DNA of 64,000 bases from Boswellia sacra (GCA_013180625.2 SNVD02007489.1:186001-250000), one strand, 5' to 3'; counted from the stretch's first letter, positions 1 through 12,234 are shown. Numbers and translations: made by a program. The notes: generated by a model not told the origin, from the letters alone.

Positions 1-566
1 TCCACTTTTGACTAGAATTACAATCAAATTCTACCAACTAAGCACCTCAATATGACTTTCTATAAAACAAATGAATGGTTTGAAAATTGGATCCCCTTCC
101 ATGCACATGTGCACACCTTTCTTTCTACAAATATACCAAAAGAATTAGTAAATCAGATAAACAGAAGAATATCACAAATACAACCTTAGTTTATCACAAT
201 AACAAGCTTATCACTTGTGATTTTGAAAAGTCTTTTGTAAATATCCCTTAAACCACCGGAATCATTAACAGCAGAAGGGTTCTAACATTCTAAAACTACA
301 GTAGTAAGTGATATTATGACAAAAAGCCTCCAGGAGTCAGCTAACATTTAGCCAAGTAGAATATTGACATCAAAGTTTCCATCCCTCAAAATCTCAAGTG
401 AAGCAACAAACAAATGTCTTCCATCATAATGCAAGTATGAATACAAATAAATTCGACCAAAGTGAATTCCCCCGAAAAATAAAAAAGTACTACAAAATTT
501 TATCTAAAATAAAAATTATGAAAACCAGTTCCACCTCCAAATACTGAATTCATAGCTGGAGATTAC
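1..566 (-). other. AGO1: AGO1 intron, partial at the window edge
   Basis: On the minus strand this follows the splice donor (GTAATC) of coding exon 10. The sequence is AT-rich, and I find no continuation of the Argonaute reading frame in any frame. The next exon should begin the part of linker 2 leading into MID and must lie beyond the left edge, making this intron at least 566 nt long. The alternative, that the gene is truncated here, cannot be excluded from this window. Confidence 0.7.
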
Positions 567-3500
567 CTTATTCATCATGTTCCATTGTCCAACTTGAGGC
601 AGGCAATCTTTTTCTCTACCAGTATCATGATACTTAAGCTACACAGGCAAATCAAATAAGCACCTAATGTTAAAATTTACTAAAACAGTAGCACAAACGT
701 TAATAAATGAGAAATGAGAATTTACCCATGGCGCAGGCAGAATGCGAGCTTCGACTGATGCAAGCCTTTCACTGATTTTAATACCAAACTCCTTTGCATA
801 AGGATCTTCATGATAAGCATTATGTTTAACAGTCTACAGAAGTCATTAAAGAAAGAACCAGTACATTAGAGGCCAGGCAAACATCATGGCTTATATAATA
901 ACAAGTGATGGTAATTATGTTAATGTGCAGAAATATGCCGTTTGGTTAACACACCTCCATAATATCACGCTCCCTTTCACTAGGGCGCTGACAAGTCACC
1001 TTTAGCAAAGCAGTAATCTGCCTCTCATTTAACCTCTTTGAATACCTTTGCCCTTCCACAATCTTGCAAACCTATTTTAGACAACAAGCTTTATATTAGC
1101 ACTCATACCTATACATTATACAAGGACTCTATGAAATCAAAACTTTACCTCCATGGGCAAATAATTTGGTCTCTGCTGATTTCCCACTTGTAGGCAGGGC
1201 CATTGAGTATGTTGAATTTCGAAACCATAAGTTTCATAAAAGTATGCAACAACAGATTTCAAAGTGCCACTTTCATCGACGGGAAATCTATGATAAACAA
1301 AACATGTCAAAAAAGTACAGCATCTCAATGCAACTGGAGACCATCATTTAACATGACCTATTGCATATAAAAACATAATAGAAGAAGAATATAGCAAACT
1401 CACGTCAGCTCTCCTGTTGCCTGTGATGTCAGACCAGATATGCGATACTTTCTACGCATATTTCCTCTATGTGTGACTTCAACCTTAACTCCTCTAAGAG
1501 CCTTCTTGATCTGTTGAGAAACAAAATAATAAGAAATGGTGCACAGATCTAATAACATTTAATTTATTAGAAGTTATTCATTCTGTAAGCCACATGCAAT
1601 AGAACAGAGGTTTTGATGATAAAGAAACAGCAATAAATACCAAAGTTACATATTGATCAAATCTAAATCATAAAATTAAAGGTAACAGAATTTATTTAAA
1701 ACAAAAATAAAACCACTTACATAAGCAAAGGACATATCCAATGGAAACCATCAAACAGACCAATTTGCTCAATGCAAAAAAAAAATGAGCAAAAAAGGGG
1801 AGGAGCCAAAAAAAAAGGGAACAAAATCTAACCTTCACACGATCAGCATCAGACAATGGTCTAGCAGAAACATCTCGATTTAGCAGCTGCTGCACAAAAT
1901 CAATCACTGGCAGTGGCTCAATAAAAGCCGTAGAGGACATATCTGCAAAACAAATTATTGTTTACCATAAGTAGAAACAACTCTAATAATATAAGCAGCA
2001 TGAATAGATATCTACTTAATAGGAGTAGATACACATAAAGTCAAAAAATTGCCTAATAATTTGAGAGCAGAAAGCTAAAAATTAAAACAAAAAAAAAAAA
2101 ATCATATTCAGCCATGAGCTTTTATGTAGCTTTAAATTTTCATGGACACAAATCACATTATATGCCACTTAAGTATCGGTACCAGAATGAAGGTCTCAAA
2201 ATCATACTTACCAATATTCAGGGACAACCCCATCTGAGTTGGACGAATACTTTGGTAGAAACCACGCCAACTTTCCAATCCCTCCCCCAAAGGCTGCCTT
2301 CTCCCCAGATCAGGGGAATAAAATGATCGACCCACAGGGCAGTACCTACAATAAATCAACGGTGACCTTATCACATGAATAACAGCAGATCAAGCAGTCA
2401 CAAAATGTCAAGGGAAGAATCAAAACCATACCGAGTAGTAGGCAATTCACGCAGAACAATGTCAAGAACCTGCAGGGCTTCCTGAGGTGCATCAGCTTGC
2501 CTCCCTTGCAAAAAGAGTTCTAAATGATGCAGGTCAGCACGAGCAGCCAGCTTTATCACAACCTTAAAATCCCTTTCTCTTCTGCATCAAAAGAAAGACA
2601 ATTAAAGCAATGCACAAAAACTTAAGTGCATAGAAAATCTGAAACTCAATTAGTACCTTGGACCGCCTTGTCCATCATCCTCATCAATGAGAACGATTTT
2701 AAACTCCTTGGACAAAAATGGAAGAGGCCCAGCAGTATATAGACTCTTTCGTCCATCATATGCGGGAAGCCGTTTTCCAAGATGCGATTCCCGGTACAAT
2801 TTCACCAGCTGTTCCATCACAGCACGGTTGACTCCACGAGAAGTTACCTCTGGTGTTATAGTAACCTATTTGTGACATAAACAGCTTAAATTATTTACTT
2901 GCACTAAACACTTCAAAAGCCAAACACAAATACAAATACACAGATAAAAATAAGAGAACTTACATCATACTGGTGTAAATCTTTATCAGGTAATTCCGCA
3001 AAAAAGTGATTAGCCTTGACTATACACTTTGTGCCGGTACTACCCTTGCCAGGCCTCAGAGGAAATCTTACAGATTTACTTGATGTTGGCGGTGGCATGG
3101 GATGAGCTACTTGGACAGGAGCACTTTCTTGTTGAATAGAAAGCTGCTGAAACTGCTGAGTTACTTGTGCTGGCTCAGGTGACCGGGATGACGAACTCGC
3201 CTCAGATGGCACAGACTGAGGGGTCACCCCAGACATGTGAAAAGCCTGGGTTGCTTGGTGCAGCTCGGGAAATTGTGAGGATCTGGATGGCCCACCAGAA
3301 GGTCCACGGCCGCCGCCGCCACCCCCCATGCCACGACCACCACCACCCATGCCACGACCACCGCCACCCATGCCACCACGACCTCCTTGTTGGGTTTGTC
3401 CGCCCCTACCTCTGCCTTGATATTCAGAGGGTCCACCATAGTGTTGTGGTGTGCCACGACCACGGCCACCACCATAAGCTCCTCGACCTCCTTGCTGAGA

Positions 3501-3674
3501 CTGAGGACCCCAACCTCTTCCACCACCTTGTTGTCCCCCACCTCCTCCCTGTTGAGGTGGAGCACTCCTCTCAGTTGGCTGCTGAGAGCCACGACCACTT
3601 GGGGCACCCATTTCATGGGACTCAGAGCTCTCACCTCCACTGGAAGGAAGCTCAGTTCTTCTCTTCCTCACCAT
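567..3674 (-). CDS. AGO1: ARGONAUTE 1 (5' half, 10 coding exons, 3' end outside the window)
   Basis: AGO1 binds miRNAs and siRNAs and slices or represses complementary RNA as the core of plant RISC. Exons on the minus strand: 3674-2964, 2865-2657, 2581-2432, 2345-2212, 1942-1833, 1510-1404, 1287-1149, 1071-955, 833-726 and 638-567. All junctions are GT-AG and the phases join into one frame of 619 codons. The start is the ATG at 3674 ([10 protein letters not shown]), the usual plant AGO1 N-terminus; an upstream in-frame ATG at 3770 lies in the leader intron. Residues 40-130 are Gly/Gln/Arg-rich with RG repeats. ArgoN covers about 215-355, linker 1 about 365-415 ([22 protein letters not shown]), PAZ about 416-550 ([12 protein letters not shown]), and linker 2 begins after that. 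The family usually has about 1,050 residues, so MID and the catalytic PIWI domain are missing only because the window ends. No frame damage is seen. Confidence 0.96.
3251..3271 (-). promoter_or_regulatory. AGO1: miR168 target site in AGO1 coding exon 1
   Basis: The plus strand here reads like miR168 itself (TTGCTTGGTGCAG followed by CTCGGGAA), so the AGO1 mRNA can pair with miR168 along all 21 nt with only about two mismatches. The site encodes residues 135-142 (FPELHQAT), where plant AGO1 genes carry their conserved miR168 site. It supports feedback control, in which AGO1 loaded with miR168 cuts its own mRNA. Homology and location are clear; cleavage is inferred. Confidence 0.93.
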
Positions 3675-3682
3675 AATGATAG

Positions 3683-4723
3683 CTGCACGCAAGGAGGATA
3701 CAATCACCAACCATGATACAATACACCAAAAGGCATCATAGAACGAACTACAAGTCAAGACCACACCCAAAATCTTATAAGAAATACAATGTTATTTTTA
3801 CTAAATGGTACCATGATTATACATGTAATTAGAAAATCATAGAGTGGCAATATCTAAACAGAAACTCAATAAGCTTAAGTTTTAGATGAAAACAGAATAA
3901 ATCGTACACTAGGGTTAGCAAGCAGAGTACAATATATTAAGAATCAAATAGACAGATTTTTCACTAAATTATTTCTCTGTTCAACTTAAAAATAAGATAA
4001 GTGTTTTCCCACTACCAGAAAACGTCAAAAATATATTCATAAAGTAAAAGTAAACAGAGTATGAACGCGTCTTTATTTTTCTTTTTTTGACCCAGATATC
4101 ACTCAACCTTTCCCTTGTTCATCAAGAACAGTATCAAACTAGTCTAAGACTAAACAATAAACAGAGTTGTGCATCATCAGCTACCTACAAAACGACCAGT
4201 TAACTAGTAAATGATTTCAGAACACAAGAGTAACTAAAAGAAAAACCCTAAAGAGAACACCCACACGTTACTAAACAAGCACAATATAAAGATTTCTCTT
4301 CAACCACAACTATACAATCACATAAAGCTTCCCAAGCAAACCACAAGCAACTATATAAACGACAACTCAGACAATATCTTCCACAGCACGCACAAACAAA
4401 ACCTACAAAACCCTAAATCAAAACCAGGACAAGTCAAAACCACCTAAAGAATCACAAAAGACCTAAATGCAGACGATCCAGCGATCTACACCAGAAGCAA
4501 GAACTCAAGCCAACAGCTAACCTGAAATGACACTAACAAGCACCGTATAGCAAATAACGCTCAAGCAAAGTAGCAGATCCGTAAGAAACTACGCACAATC
4601 ACTAAAAACTACATCGTTTAATACCTAAGAGAGCAGATCCATGGCAGATAAAAAAGGAGAAGAATCACATTAGAAATAAAAAGCGGAAGTGAGTAAATGA
4701 AACCCTAAAACAGCTAATCTTAC
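3683..4723 (-). other. AGO1: AGO1 5' leader intron
   Basis: On the minus strand a good donor (TTTTAG/GTAAGATT, exon end 4724) and an acceptor (TGCGTGCAG, exon start 3682) bracket this 1,041-nt AT-rich stretch. The acceptor lies only 8 nt upstream of the ATG. AGO1 genes of other plants also have an intron in the leader. The splice sites are read by eye from consensus and have no transcript support here. Confidence 0.7.
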
Positions 4724-4895
4724 CTAAAACCGGAGCCGGAAAACCGCTTTTGAGGATTGGAAATAAATAAAAAGGTGGAGTGAGTCCGAGTCGTACAGTC
4801 GTGGGTTGAAAGTAATGGTAGATATAGTAAGTGTTGAGAGAGAGAAAGAGAGAGAGGGGGGGGAGAGAGAGGAGAGAGAGAAAGTTATAAAAATA
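4724..4895 (-). promoter_or_regulatory. AGO1: AGO1 5' leader exon and core promoter region
   Basis: Upstream of the leader intron, the minus strand shows a TATA-like TTTTATAAC at about 4884-4894, then a long CT-rich tract, then about 110 nt ending in the donor at 4724. A TATA element followed by a pyrimidine-rich leader is common for plant housekeeping-type genes. The exact transcription start cannot be placed from sequence. Confidence 0.45.
4834..4884. repeat. GA/CT microsatellite in the AGO1 leader
   Basis: Imperfect GA repeats with an internal run of about eight G. On the coding (minus) strand this is a CT-rich stretch in or just upstream of the 5' leader. It is likely length-polymorphic. 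Confidence 0.85.
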
Positions 4896-4989
4896 AAGGG
4901 AGCAAGGACAAGTGAGACGCTCACTCTTTTGTGAAAACTCCCACAATGCCACCCGCACCATTCTTATAGAGGAGCGGTAGGTGCTTGAA

Positions 4990-6690
4990 AATGACCACTC
5001 CGTCCTTACCCTGCCCCAAGGGTTTTATTGGTGTTGTACTGCAAAAAAGGAAAAAAATTATATATCTATTTTTTTAACAAAGAAAATTTGAAATGTGAAA
5101 CTTACTATGGAAGGCTTAAGTTTATAGTACAATAATACAACTTTAGTCGTGGAATTGTATTGATTTAGAAGATTAATAGTTAAATGGAATGATTTAAACA
5201 AGAAAGAAGTTGTGTCTGCGGTTCATGCATTGCAACATAGCCATCCAGCGAAATCACCGTTTTGAAAGTTTGAGGTGGCACGCATGTGACATCTACTGGT
5301 TGGCTACGCTAAATGATTCTGATCGTTTCCTTACATGAGATTATTCAATGTAGGATAACAATCGTTCTTTCTTTTTCTTTCTACGATACTACTCGATGTA
5401 GAAATTTTTCGACATACAATTTCAATTGAATCGCCTTGAAATGGATAACTTATAATCTAGATTTTGTTTTGATATCGTTGTAAGAAGAATTATGCATATA
5501 ATCTCAAGTTTAATTTCTCAAATGAAAGTGATTTATCCGTTCTATGGATTAAAGACTTCTCTTTTAGATATTCAATGTTAAAAATTTTCATCCACTTATA
5601 GGACCTTAACCTAAAATTGGAAGTACAATTTTATCCTTGAGAAGTTTGGTACAGTCTGTACTATATATTTTACACTAAAATGCGGCTCAAATGCTGAATT
5701 GACTGCCGATGACAGCAATTGATTAGTTAATACTTTGCAATGTTGAAAATCTATCATTTTTTTATTTTCCTTTTTTTTTCTAAAAGATTGTCATTTTGTC
5801 TTCCAAAACAAAACATTAAAGGTATCATTAACTTGCTCTATATCATATCGGAAATTTTAATTACACGATCCAAAATCATTCAATTTAACTATTGTCCAAA
5901 ACATATTTTTTATCTACTATATTAAAAAAAATAAAGAAATATCAATTGCTACTGTTTAAATAAGAAGTAAAATGTAATGACATGTCATGTCAAGCATCAT
6001 TTTAGTCCAATACATATCATTTCATGTCCCCCGTACCCATCCTGCATGCCCTATACGCATCCTCCCTCCATGCCTACTCCACATTCCACCCAATTCAACC
6101 CACCATTCATGATCATCCTTTGCAGTGGGCTAGTGTCCATGCGCACATCGGGTCGAATCATCATATGGTGTCACGCTTTTACAAACACTAAGCTAGAAAA
6201 TGTATCGTTTAATATGATCCCAATCCCTAGTGCTTCCCAATAGATATAATGTCGTGTCGTCTTAAACTTACCATCCTCGTTTAATATCTTTGGACTTTGG
6301 TCTAATTCAACCCATCATCCATGCCTCGCAGTTGCCTATATGCAAGACAAGTCAGACCATATTTTGCTTATCCACAGCACCAAATCTTAATTGTGTCCAT
6401 GCCTTGACATTATTTAACATACCTTATAGTTTGTCACTCTCTGCATCGTTTTTATATAATTTTGATTATGATTAAGATAAGGAAATCTTCGGTAAATTTT
6501 TGGAAAAATATAGAAAAAACAATCAAGTTTATTTCACATTGGTTTGACGCTTGTTGTACTCAACAACAGTCTAGTAGCTATTAGGATACTGATTTGCTAG
6601 ACTAAAGGCTAGTAGATATCGATAATATTAGACACTTATCGAATTTAATTATTGGCCGTTTAGTTTGATGTACGGAGGAGAAGCGTAGAT
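4990..6690. other. Intergenic stretch with no recognised gene
   Basis: AT-rich DNA between the AGO1 promoter and the TRIM array. The open frames here are short, lack codon bias and match nothing I recognise. A pyrimidine- and CA-rich patch at about 6010-6470 contains several ATG-starting frames of 60-90 codons, but its composition looks low-complexity and not coding. Confidence 0.6.
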
Positions 6691-6696
6691 GATATG

Positions 6697-6949
6697 TGTT
6701 ACGGATCGTTTCCGCCGTACACAACAATAATTTTTCCAACAAATGGATCACCATATATGGAGCAAGTATCCAGTCTAAAAGACTAGTCTATTAGGTGGAG
6801 GAACTCCTCTCATATATAAGCCCCATGACATTCCCTTAACCAATCAATGTGGGACTTGCAATGAGGATAAGCCCCATGACCTTCCCTTAATCAATTAATG
6901 TGGGACTCCCAACGAGGATTATCCAAATGGGGATTCCACATCTACAACA
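6697..6949 (-). repeat. TRIM LTR copy 1
   Basis: The longest of the three LTRs. It contains an extra tandem duplication of about 50 bp around the motif AAGCCCCATGACC (near 6822-6920), which the other two copies lack. Confidence 0.85.
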
Positions 6950-7068
6950 ATCCCCCTCCTCAGACAAGGCCCCGACGGGTGGCGGCGCCATCGACGCCAT
7001 CCTTGTATGAACCACCAATGATCAAACGAGTTCATATATTGCTGTCTTGGGTTGGTTCTGATACCACT

Positions 7069-7270
7069 TGTTACAAATCACTTCCGTCGCGCACAACAAT
7101 AATTTTTCCAACAAATGGGCGACTATATATGAAGCAAGTATCCAGCCCAAAAGACTAATCTATTAGGTGGAGGAACTTCTCCCATATATAAGCCCCATGA
7201 CCTTCCCTTAACCAATCAATGTGGGACTCCCAATGAGGATTATCCAAATGTGAACTCCACATCTACAACA
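7069..7270 (-). repeat. TRIM LTR copy 2 (shared middle LTR)
   Basis: 202 bp, TGTTAC...CAACA. It is flanked by a primer-binding-site-like motif on one side and a polypurine-like tract on the other, so it serves both internal units. Confidence 0.85.
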
Positions 7271-7380
7271 ATCCCCCTTCTCAGATAAGGCCCCGGCGGG
7301 TGGTGACGTCATCCTTGTCTGAATCACCAATGATCAGACGAGTCCATACATTGCTGTCTTGGGTTGGCTATGATACCACT

Positions 7381-7582
7381 TGTTACGGATCGCTTCCGTC
7401 GCGCACAACAATAATTTTTCCAACAAATGGACCACCATATATGGAGCAAGTATCTAACCCAAAAGACTAGTCTATTAGGTGGATGAACTCCTCCCATATA
7501 TAAGCCCCATGACCTTCCCTTAACGAATCAATGTGAGACTCCCAATGAGGATTATCCAAATGGGGACTCCACATCTACAACA
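7381..7582 (-). repeat. TRIM LTR copy 3
   Basis: 202 bp with the same ends as copy 2. On the minus strand it is the 5' LTR of the array and is followed directly by the primer binding site at 7380-7365. Confidence 0.85.
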
Positions 7583-7626
7583 ATACGCTCGACACTTTGA
7601 TATTGAAATTGATTGTATATATGTGC

Positions 7627-7629
<3 letters not shown>

Positions 7630-7665
<36 letters not shown>
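7630..7665. repeat. TA microsatellite
   Basis: About 18 uninterrupted TA units, 45 bp to the right of the TRIM array. Confidence 0.95.
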
Positions 7666-7667
<2 letters not shown>

Positions 7668-7669
7668 CT

Positions 7670-10600
7670 TAATATGTATCTTTAAAAGTTAATACCGTGC
7701 AAATTTATTAAAATAATAATTTAATACTGTAATTAATAAATTATTTCACTTTGTACAATTTAAATTATCATAGACATAAGTTAAAATTACTCAAAAATAA
7801 ATTATAGTTGGATTAAAACTAAAATAAATATTCAAAATAATTTCTGTTAAACTTGTGGGCAATATGAGATAGTATTACTGTGTTCACTTTTGCTACCACA
7901 AATTCTCTCTGTTTGTCATGATGATGATGTGCCAGTATTCAATACTCCCAATGGCCAATGGGGAAATATGATGGCATACGGTTACGTGGCATCACCCAAC
8001 TTAGTGGAATTGGAAGGGGATCACATGATTGGCCACCGGTCCACAACCCCTCTCGATAGCACCACAATAGCCTAGCGTTTATCTCCACTCAAATAAAACT
8101 TTTCCCTCACGCGCTAACAGCACCTCCTCCCCTTCACTCTCTCCCAAAACCCGCCACGTGTGTTTCCGAAACGACGAAAATACCCTTACCAGTCTGTTGG
8201 AAGAGTAAAGGCAAGGCGAGTAGCGCCCAAACCGAACCCGTAATTAGCATTAATAAGAGGTGGCGACGTTTCGGGTCAATAGAATTAATAATTGCCAAAT
8301 AGTGTCTAATCAAAGTGATTATTGATGAAAGGACTTTTGGATTGGGAATATTTTAATTTGGTTGATGCTTTCTAGAAGTTTCTTTATTCCCCTTGGTATG
8401 GAAGTTGATGTGGTTTTGTTTTTTGAGAGAGAGAGAGAGAGGACAGTGGTGACCACTGAGCAGCCAGCCAGGCTAGAGCCCAAAACAAGGGCTCCAAAAT
8501 CTGACCGTTGGATCTGTTGCTGTCTTTCAATTGCTGCAGAGTGGTACGATCAGAATCACCGTTCGTTCATTCATTTCACTCACCAGCTACTGTTGTAGGT
8601 GGGGAACTGCAGTGGTCAATTATTTTGGTCAAAGACGTGTTTGGCAATTGGCAGCAAGGCTTTCTAGCCTTGTGTTATCAGGCACTAAAACTAGAAAGAG
8701 CTTTTCAGATAAGCACTTCAATCATTCTTTTTTTGAAACTGTTTTGTAATTATTCAAAATATGAAGAAGGAAAAAGGTTATTTATTTATTGTTATGAGAA
8801 ATTGATTATCGAAGGATTACTTCTTTAATAAGGTATGATTATTTACCTACCCACAAAATTTGACCAAGACCAAAAGATTCTAATTCTATGTATAACTAAA
8901 AAGTGATCCTTAATTTTTTTCCTATTGGGTCAATATTATTATCAATAGGGTACGTTTAGTATGATTTTTTCCTCATATTCTTAATAAGCAATTAAGATAA
9001 AATTAGGTTAATTTTAAGTAAAGAAAGAGTCTTCACATAATTGAAGAAGTAGCTAATTAATGCAAAACATTTTACTCTTAAAATAGCAAATAAAAATATA
9101 ACCCTATTTTCACTAAAGGTAGTTTTAAGGAAACCTTTATTGAAAAGACAACATGCTCATCTATAATCCAAGTTACACTAGCTTTCAGATAGAATGGTTT
9201 CTTAATGACGACTAAAACAACTTCAAATACAAGTTTTATATTTAATTATGCAGTTTTACTATTGTGTTATGACTTGGTTTATATATTTAACATAGATACA
9301 AGTCTTACAATTACACGTTACTTGATTATTTTCTACACCGAAAGTGGCATGATATTATCATTAATAGTAGGAAAATGACCTTCTTTACATTAAGAAAAAA
9401 CCACAATAACCCTTCCAAAAGAAGACAATATTGGTACAGTTTCCCTCTTTTTTTAGGAGAGGGAGCCCTAGATGGATCACCATCAATAAAGACTAGAAAC
9501 TTTGACGCTAAGGCATTGAAATCTGCACTCGTCAATTTCAAACAGAAACGTCCTCATAACTTGCGTTCAACTTTTTTTTTTTCTGGTATAAAATGAATAT
9601 CAACATTCTTCAAAAATTCATAATTTTTTCTTTATTTTTCTTAATTAATCAATTTGTTTCTTTCTAGTAACGTAATATACCGCTCCCATTATTTGGTTAG
9701 AGGCAAATGTTTATTTTTTACGTTCTTCTAAACTAAGTAATCGTATTTTTTATTAAAAAATATTTACATGAAATTCAAAATTAGAGCTGTATGTGATGGG
9801 GAAACAATTGTACTTTAAAGTTGAAGGGTAACAATATTAATTCAGTTAGGCATTGGCTAGGAATATCTTTATTTGGTGAATGTTAGCATGCTATGAAAAT
9901 GACCCAAATCAGGCATTATAAAGCAGCACACCTTCTCAATAAGCAAAACCTATACTTCTCATAGATTTCCTTTATTGTTAATTACTTGATTGTTTCGTTT
10001 ATTACCATCCAACCACAAAACAATAACAATCTTTTGTGATTTGATGCATTAATTCTTGGACATTTTTTTCTAAAGACATTATAAATTAAAAAAACGAAGC
10101 ACCTTACTTTCCAACTAGTATTCCAATAATTTAAGGGATATTGCAATAATGTCATAATTGACAAGTAATTTTCATCTTTTTGCTAATCAACTCATTAATT
10201 TGAAGCTTGATGACCATTTGATCAATCCTCTTCAGATCGTAACAAATCGGGTACTTGTCAAAGTGTCATAAGCTTTTCTGTCACGCATCTTGGCTATACT
10301 ATATTCAAAATAAATTAAAAATTTGCTAATTCAAATAGCCCTTCAATATTTTTTTCCCATATTTCTCAAAATTTAATAATAATCAATGCATTAAAGTAAA
10401 ATCATTTGAGATAAAAGAAAAAATTTAAGATAACTTTTGAAAATTTGAAAAGTCCCAACATTGATTATGAGTTCCATCCTATGAAGAAAACGAAGTTAGT
10501 TATTCATTTTGAAAAAGCAGTTTTTGTATACCTTCTTAAATAAAAAAGTTGACTTAAGGCATCATAAATCGATTGGACCGACGGTGAGAATAGTTAAAAC

Positions 10601-10832
10601 ATAAAGTAAAAAAGAGAACAAAGATAACAAGACAAAGCAGAGCCATGTGGGATGTCACTCCCATCCTATACGTATCAAGCTCCACGTCTCAGTTAGATCA
10701 TCGTAATTATTTATTGTTTACTCGAGGAGATTTTATAGATCAATTTAACTTACCATCATTTTACACGTGGAATTACCCAATGATTTACAAGTTTACCAAA
10801 CAAATTCTACATAGCAAAAGTGCCATCAATAA
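7670..10832. other. Intergenic stretch with no recognised gene
   Basis: AT-rich DNA. The part at about 8090-8600 is less AT-rich and holds a CACGTG G-box (8156 region) and a GA repeat, so it could be promoter-like, but no gene follows on either strand. Open frames of 60-106 codons near 8362-8828 overlap each other in different frames and have no recognisable domain. I see nothing else to support. Confidence 0.55.
8425..8442. repeat. GA microsatellite
   Basis: Nine uninterrupted GA units. Confidence 0.9.
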
Positions 10833-12234
10833 CTCTGAAGTATAGACCAAGTGCAATTTGTACCTCAGTATTCGAAAAGAGGTAAAATAACCCCACTTTT
10901 TTAGAATTAGCTTCAAATGACTCTCTGTTAAATCTTTTCCGTTAAAAGACACATTATGCCTTCAGTTGACTATTTTACCCTCGAGGTGAAGCTATGCTGC
11001 TATGATAATGTAAATTATTTTAGTAATAAAATAAAAAAAACCTAATTAATACCTTTTTCTTCTCCCACAACGATCAACAAAATCACAAAAACAAATTTAA
11101 CAACCATCATTTGGAACCCTTCCATCCACGCATCAGCTGAATCATCATCATATCAAAAGCGTATACAGATCCAACAAGCATCAATTGATCCTCCAAAACC
11201 TCTGCAACAAATTCACCCACAGCATCCATCTTCGCCCTATTTTGCATCACTGCCCAACTCTTCTCTGAACACCCTCCTCAAGAAAAATGGCTCAGACCTC
11301 CTCCTACCTTCACACCTACCCATCATCAACATCCGTAGCAACGCCTTGTTGAAAGATAATATCGCAGTTGGGTCAGTAGAGACTGACAGAAACAAAACTC
11401 ATGTTGTTTGAAGGAGGGATGTAGTGCTTCGATTTGGGAGATTTGTTGAGGGCTTCCATGCAGGTTCGGGATGAGTATTTGATCTGGGTTTTCTTTATTA
11501 ATTATTTTGCTTTGGGTTAGTGGGTTTTTCTTTGTTTGTTTGTTGTGAAAGCGTAGAAAAATTAAAAGGATAATTAAATAAAGTCGAAATTGGGTTTTAA
11601 TTTTTGCATAATTTGGCAATGGTGTAATGAATTAGTTGTAAGCTTCCTTATAATCTGGTGAGTCTCCCGTGAATCAAGTTCTTTGGGTCTGGGAGCTCTC
11701 GAAACGAGTTCTTCTGAACCGACTCCGATTACCTTACTTTCAAGTGATTCTCGAACTGAGATTTCTTCTCTGGCCGATCTTGCATCTTGGGTTTTCAATC
11801 CCATGAGAAACGGCGGCTTCTTCGGCTTCGGGTTCTTGAACATTACCCACTTGATTTTGAGCTAGGATTTTAGGCTCTTATCGGTGAAGATCTTGTGTGG
11901 AAAAGAAAGCAGCTGCGTTCAGAGATCATTGATTTTGAGCACCGAATGTGACGTCGATAAACTTGGGAGAATATGGATGGAGCAGCCGTGAAGAAGATGA
12001 AAGAATTAAAACAAAGAAGAACCTGAACGAAGAGAGAGAGAGAGAGAGAAAAAAAAAAAGAAGTGGAAAGAGAAAAAAAGAAAAAAGGAAATAAAAATAA
12101 ACCAGATATCTTATATGATGTTACGAATATACCCTCAAAACCATTCAACTTAACGTAATCACAAACGACAGGGTCATTTTACCCTCTTTCGAAAAGGTGG
12201 GAGATAAATTTGTATTTTGGTTATCTTTCAGGGT
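10833..12234 (-). mobile_element. Mutator-like element with gene-like cargo (candidate Pack-MULE)
   Basis: The two ends form long imperfect inverted repeats: the left end (CTCTGAAG... then TTCGAAAAGAGGTAAAAT) matches the reverse complement of the right end (CCCTGAAAG... then TTCGAAAGAGGGTAAAAT), with similarity continuing for roughly 100 bp inwards. The 9 bp outside are CATCAATAA (10824-10832) and CATCAAAAA (12235-12243), fitting a 9-bp target duplication with one mismatch. There is no transposase. On the minus strand the interior has a CT-repeat leader-like part (about 12025-12045), then a GC-richer open frame at 11843-11574, then another GC-richer patch at about 11340-11100. This resembles a captured 5' end of a host gene, but I do not recognise the gene. 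Confidence 0.6.
11574..11843 (-). pseudogene. Unrecognised gene fragment inside the Mutator-like element
   Basis: An 89-codon open frame starting MFKNPKPKKPPF, with another in-frame ATG (MGLKTQDARSA) at residue 14. It is more GC-rich and codon-like than its surroundings and is preceded on the same strand by a CT-rich leader-like sequence. It could be the first exon of a captured host gene. I recognise no domain, and the end of the frame runs into AT-rich DNA, so it is probably only a fragment. Confidence 0.3.

Larger units (their letters stand above)
6697..7582 (-). mobile_element. TRIM retrotransposon array (three LTRs, two internal units)
   Basis: Three copies of a roughly 202-253-bp terminal repeat (6697-6949, 7069-7270, 7381-7582) are separated by two internal units of only 118 and 110 bp. 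Every repeat has TG...CA ends. Read on the minus strand, each internal unit begins with AGTGGTATCA, matching a methionine-tRNA primer binding site, and ends in a purine tract (such as GAGGAGGGGGA) next to the following LTR. The 5 bp before and after the array are ATATG and ATACG, a near-perfect target duplication. There is no coding capacity, as expected for terminal-repeat retrotransposons in miniature, which depend on other elements' enzymes. The three-LTR form implies recombination between two copies. Confidence 0.88.

Noticed and set aside
3167..3716. Long open frames on the plus strand and in a second minus frame across AGO1 exon 1
   Set aside because: They are shadows of the Gly/Arg-rich coding exon, where biased codons keep other frames open; the AGO1 frame with its conserved start and splice sites explains the region.
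4665..4961. Minus-strand frames of 66-98 codons upstream of AGO1
   Set aside because: They lie across the CT microsatellite, the leader exon and its donor site; the low-complexity peptide (Leu/Ser-rich) reflects the repeat.
7890..8828. Several 60-106-codon plus-strand frames
   Set aside because: They overlap in different frames, have no recognisable domain, no homologous second copy in the window and no codon bias.
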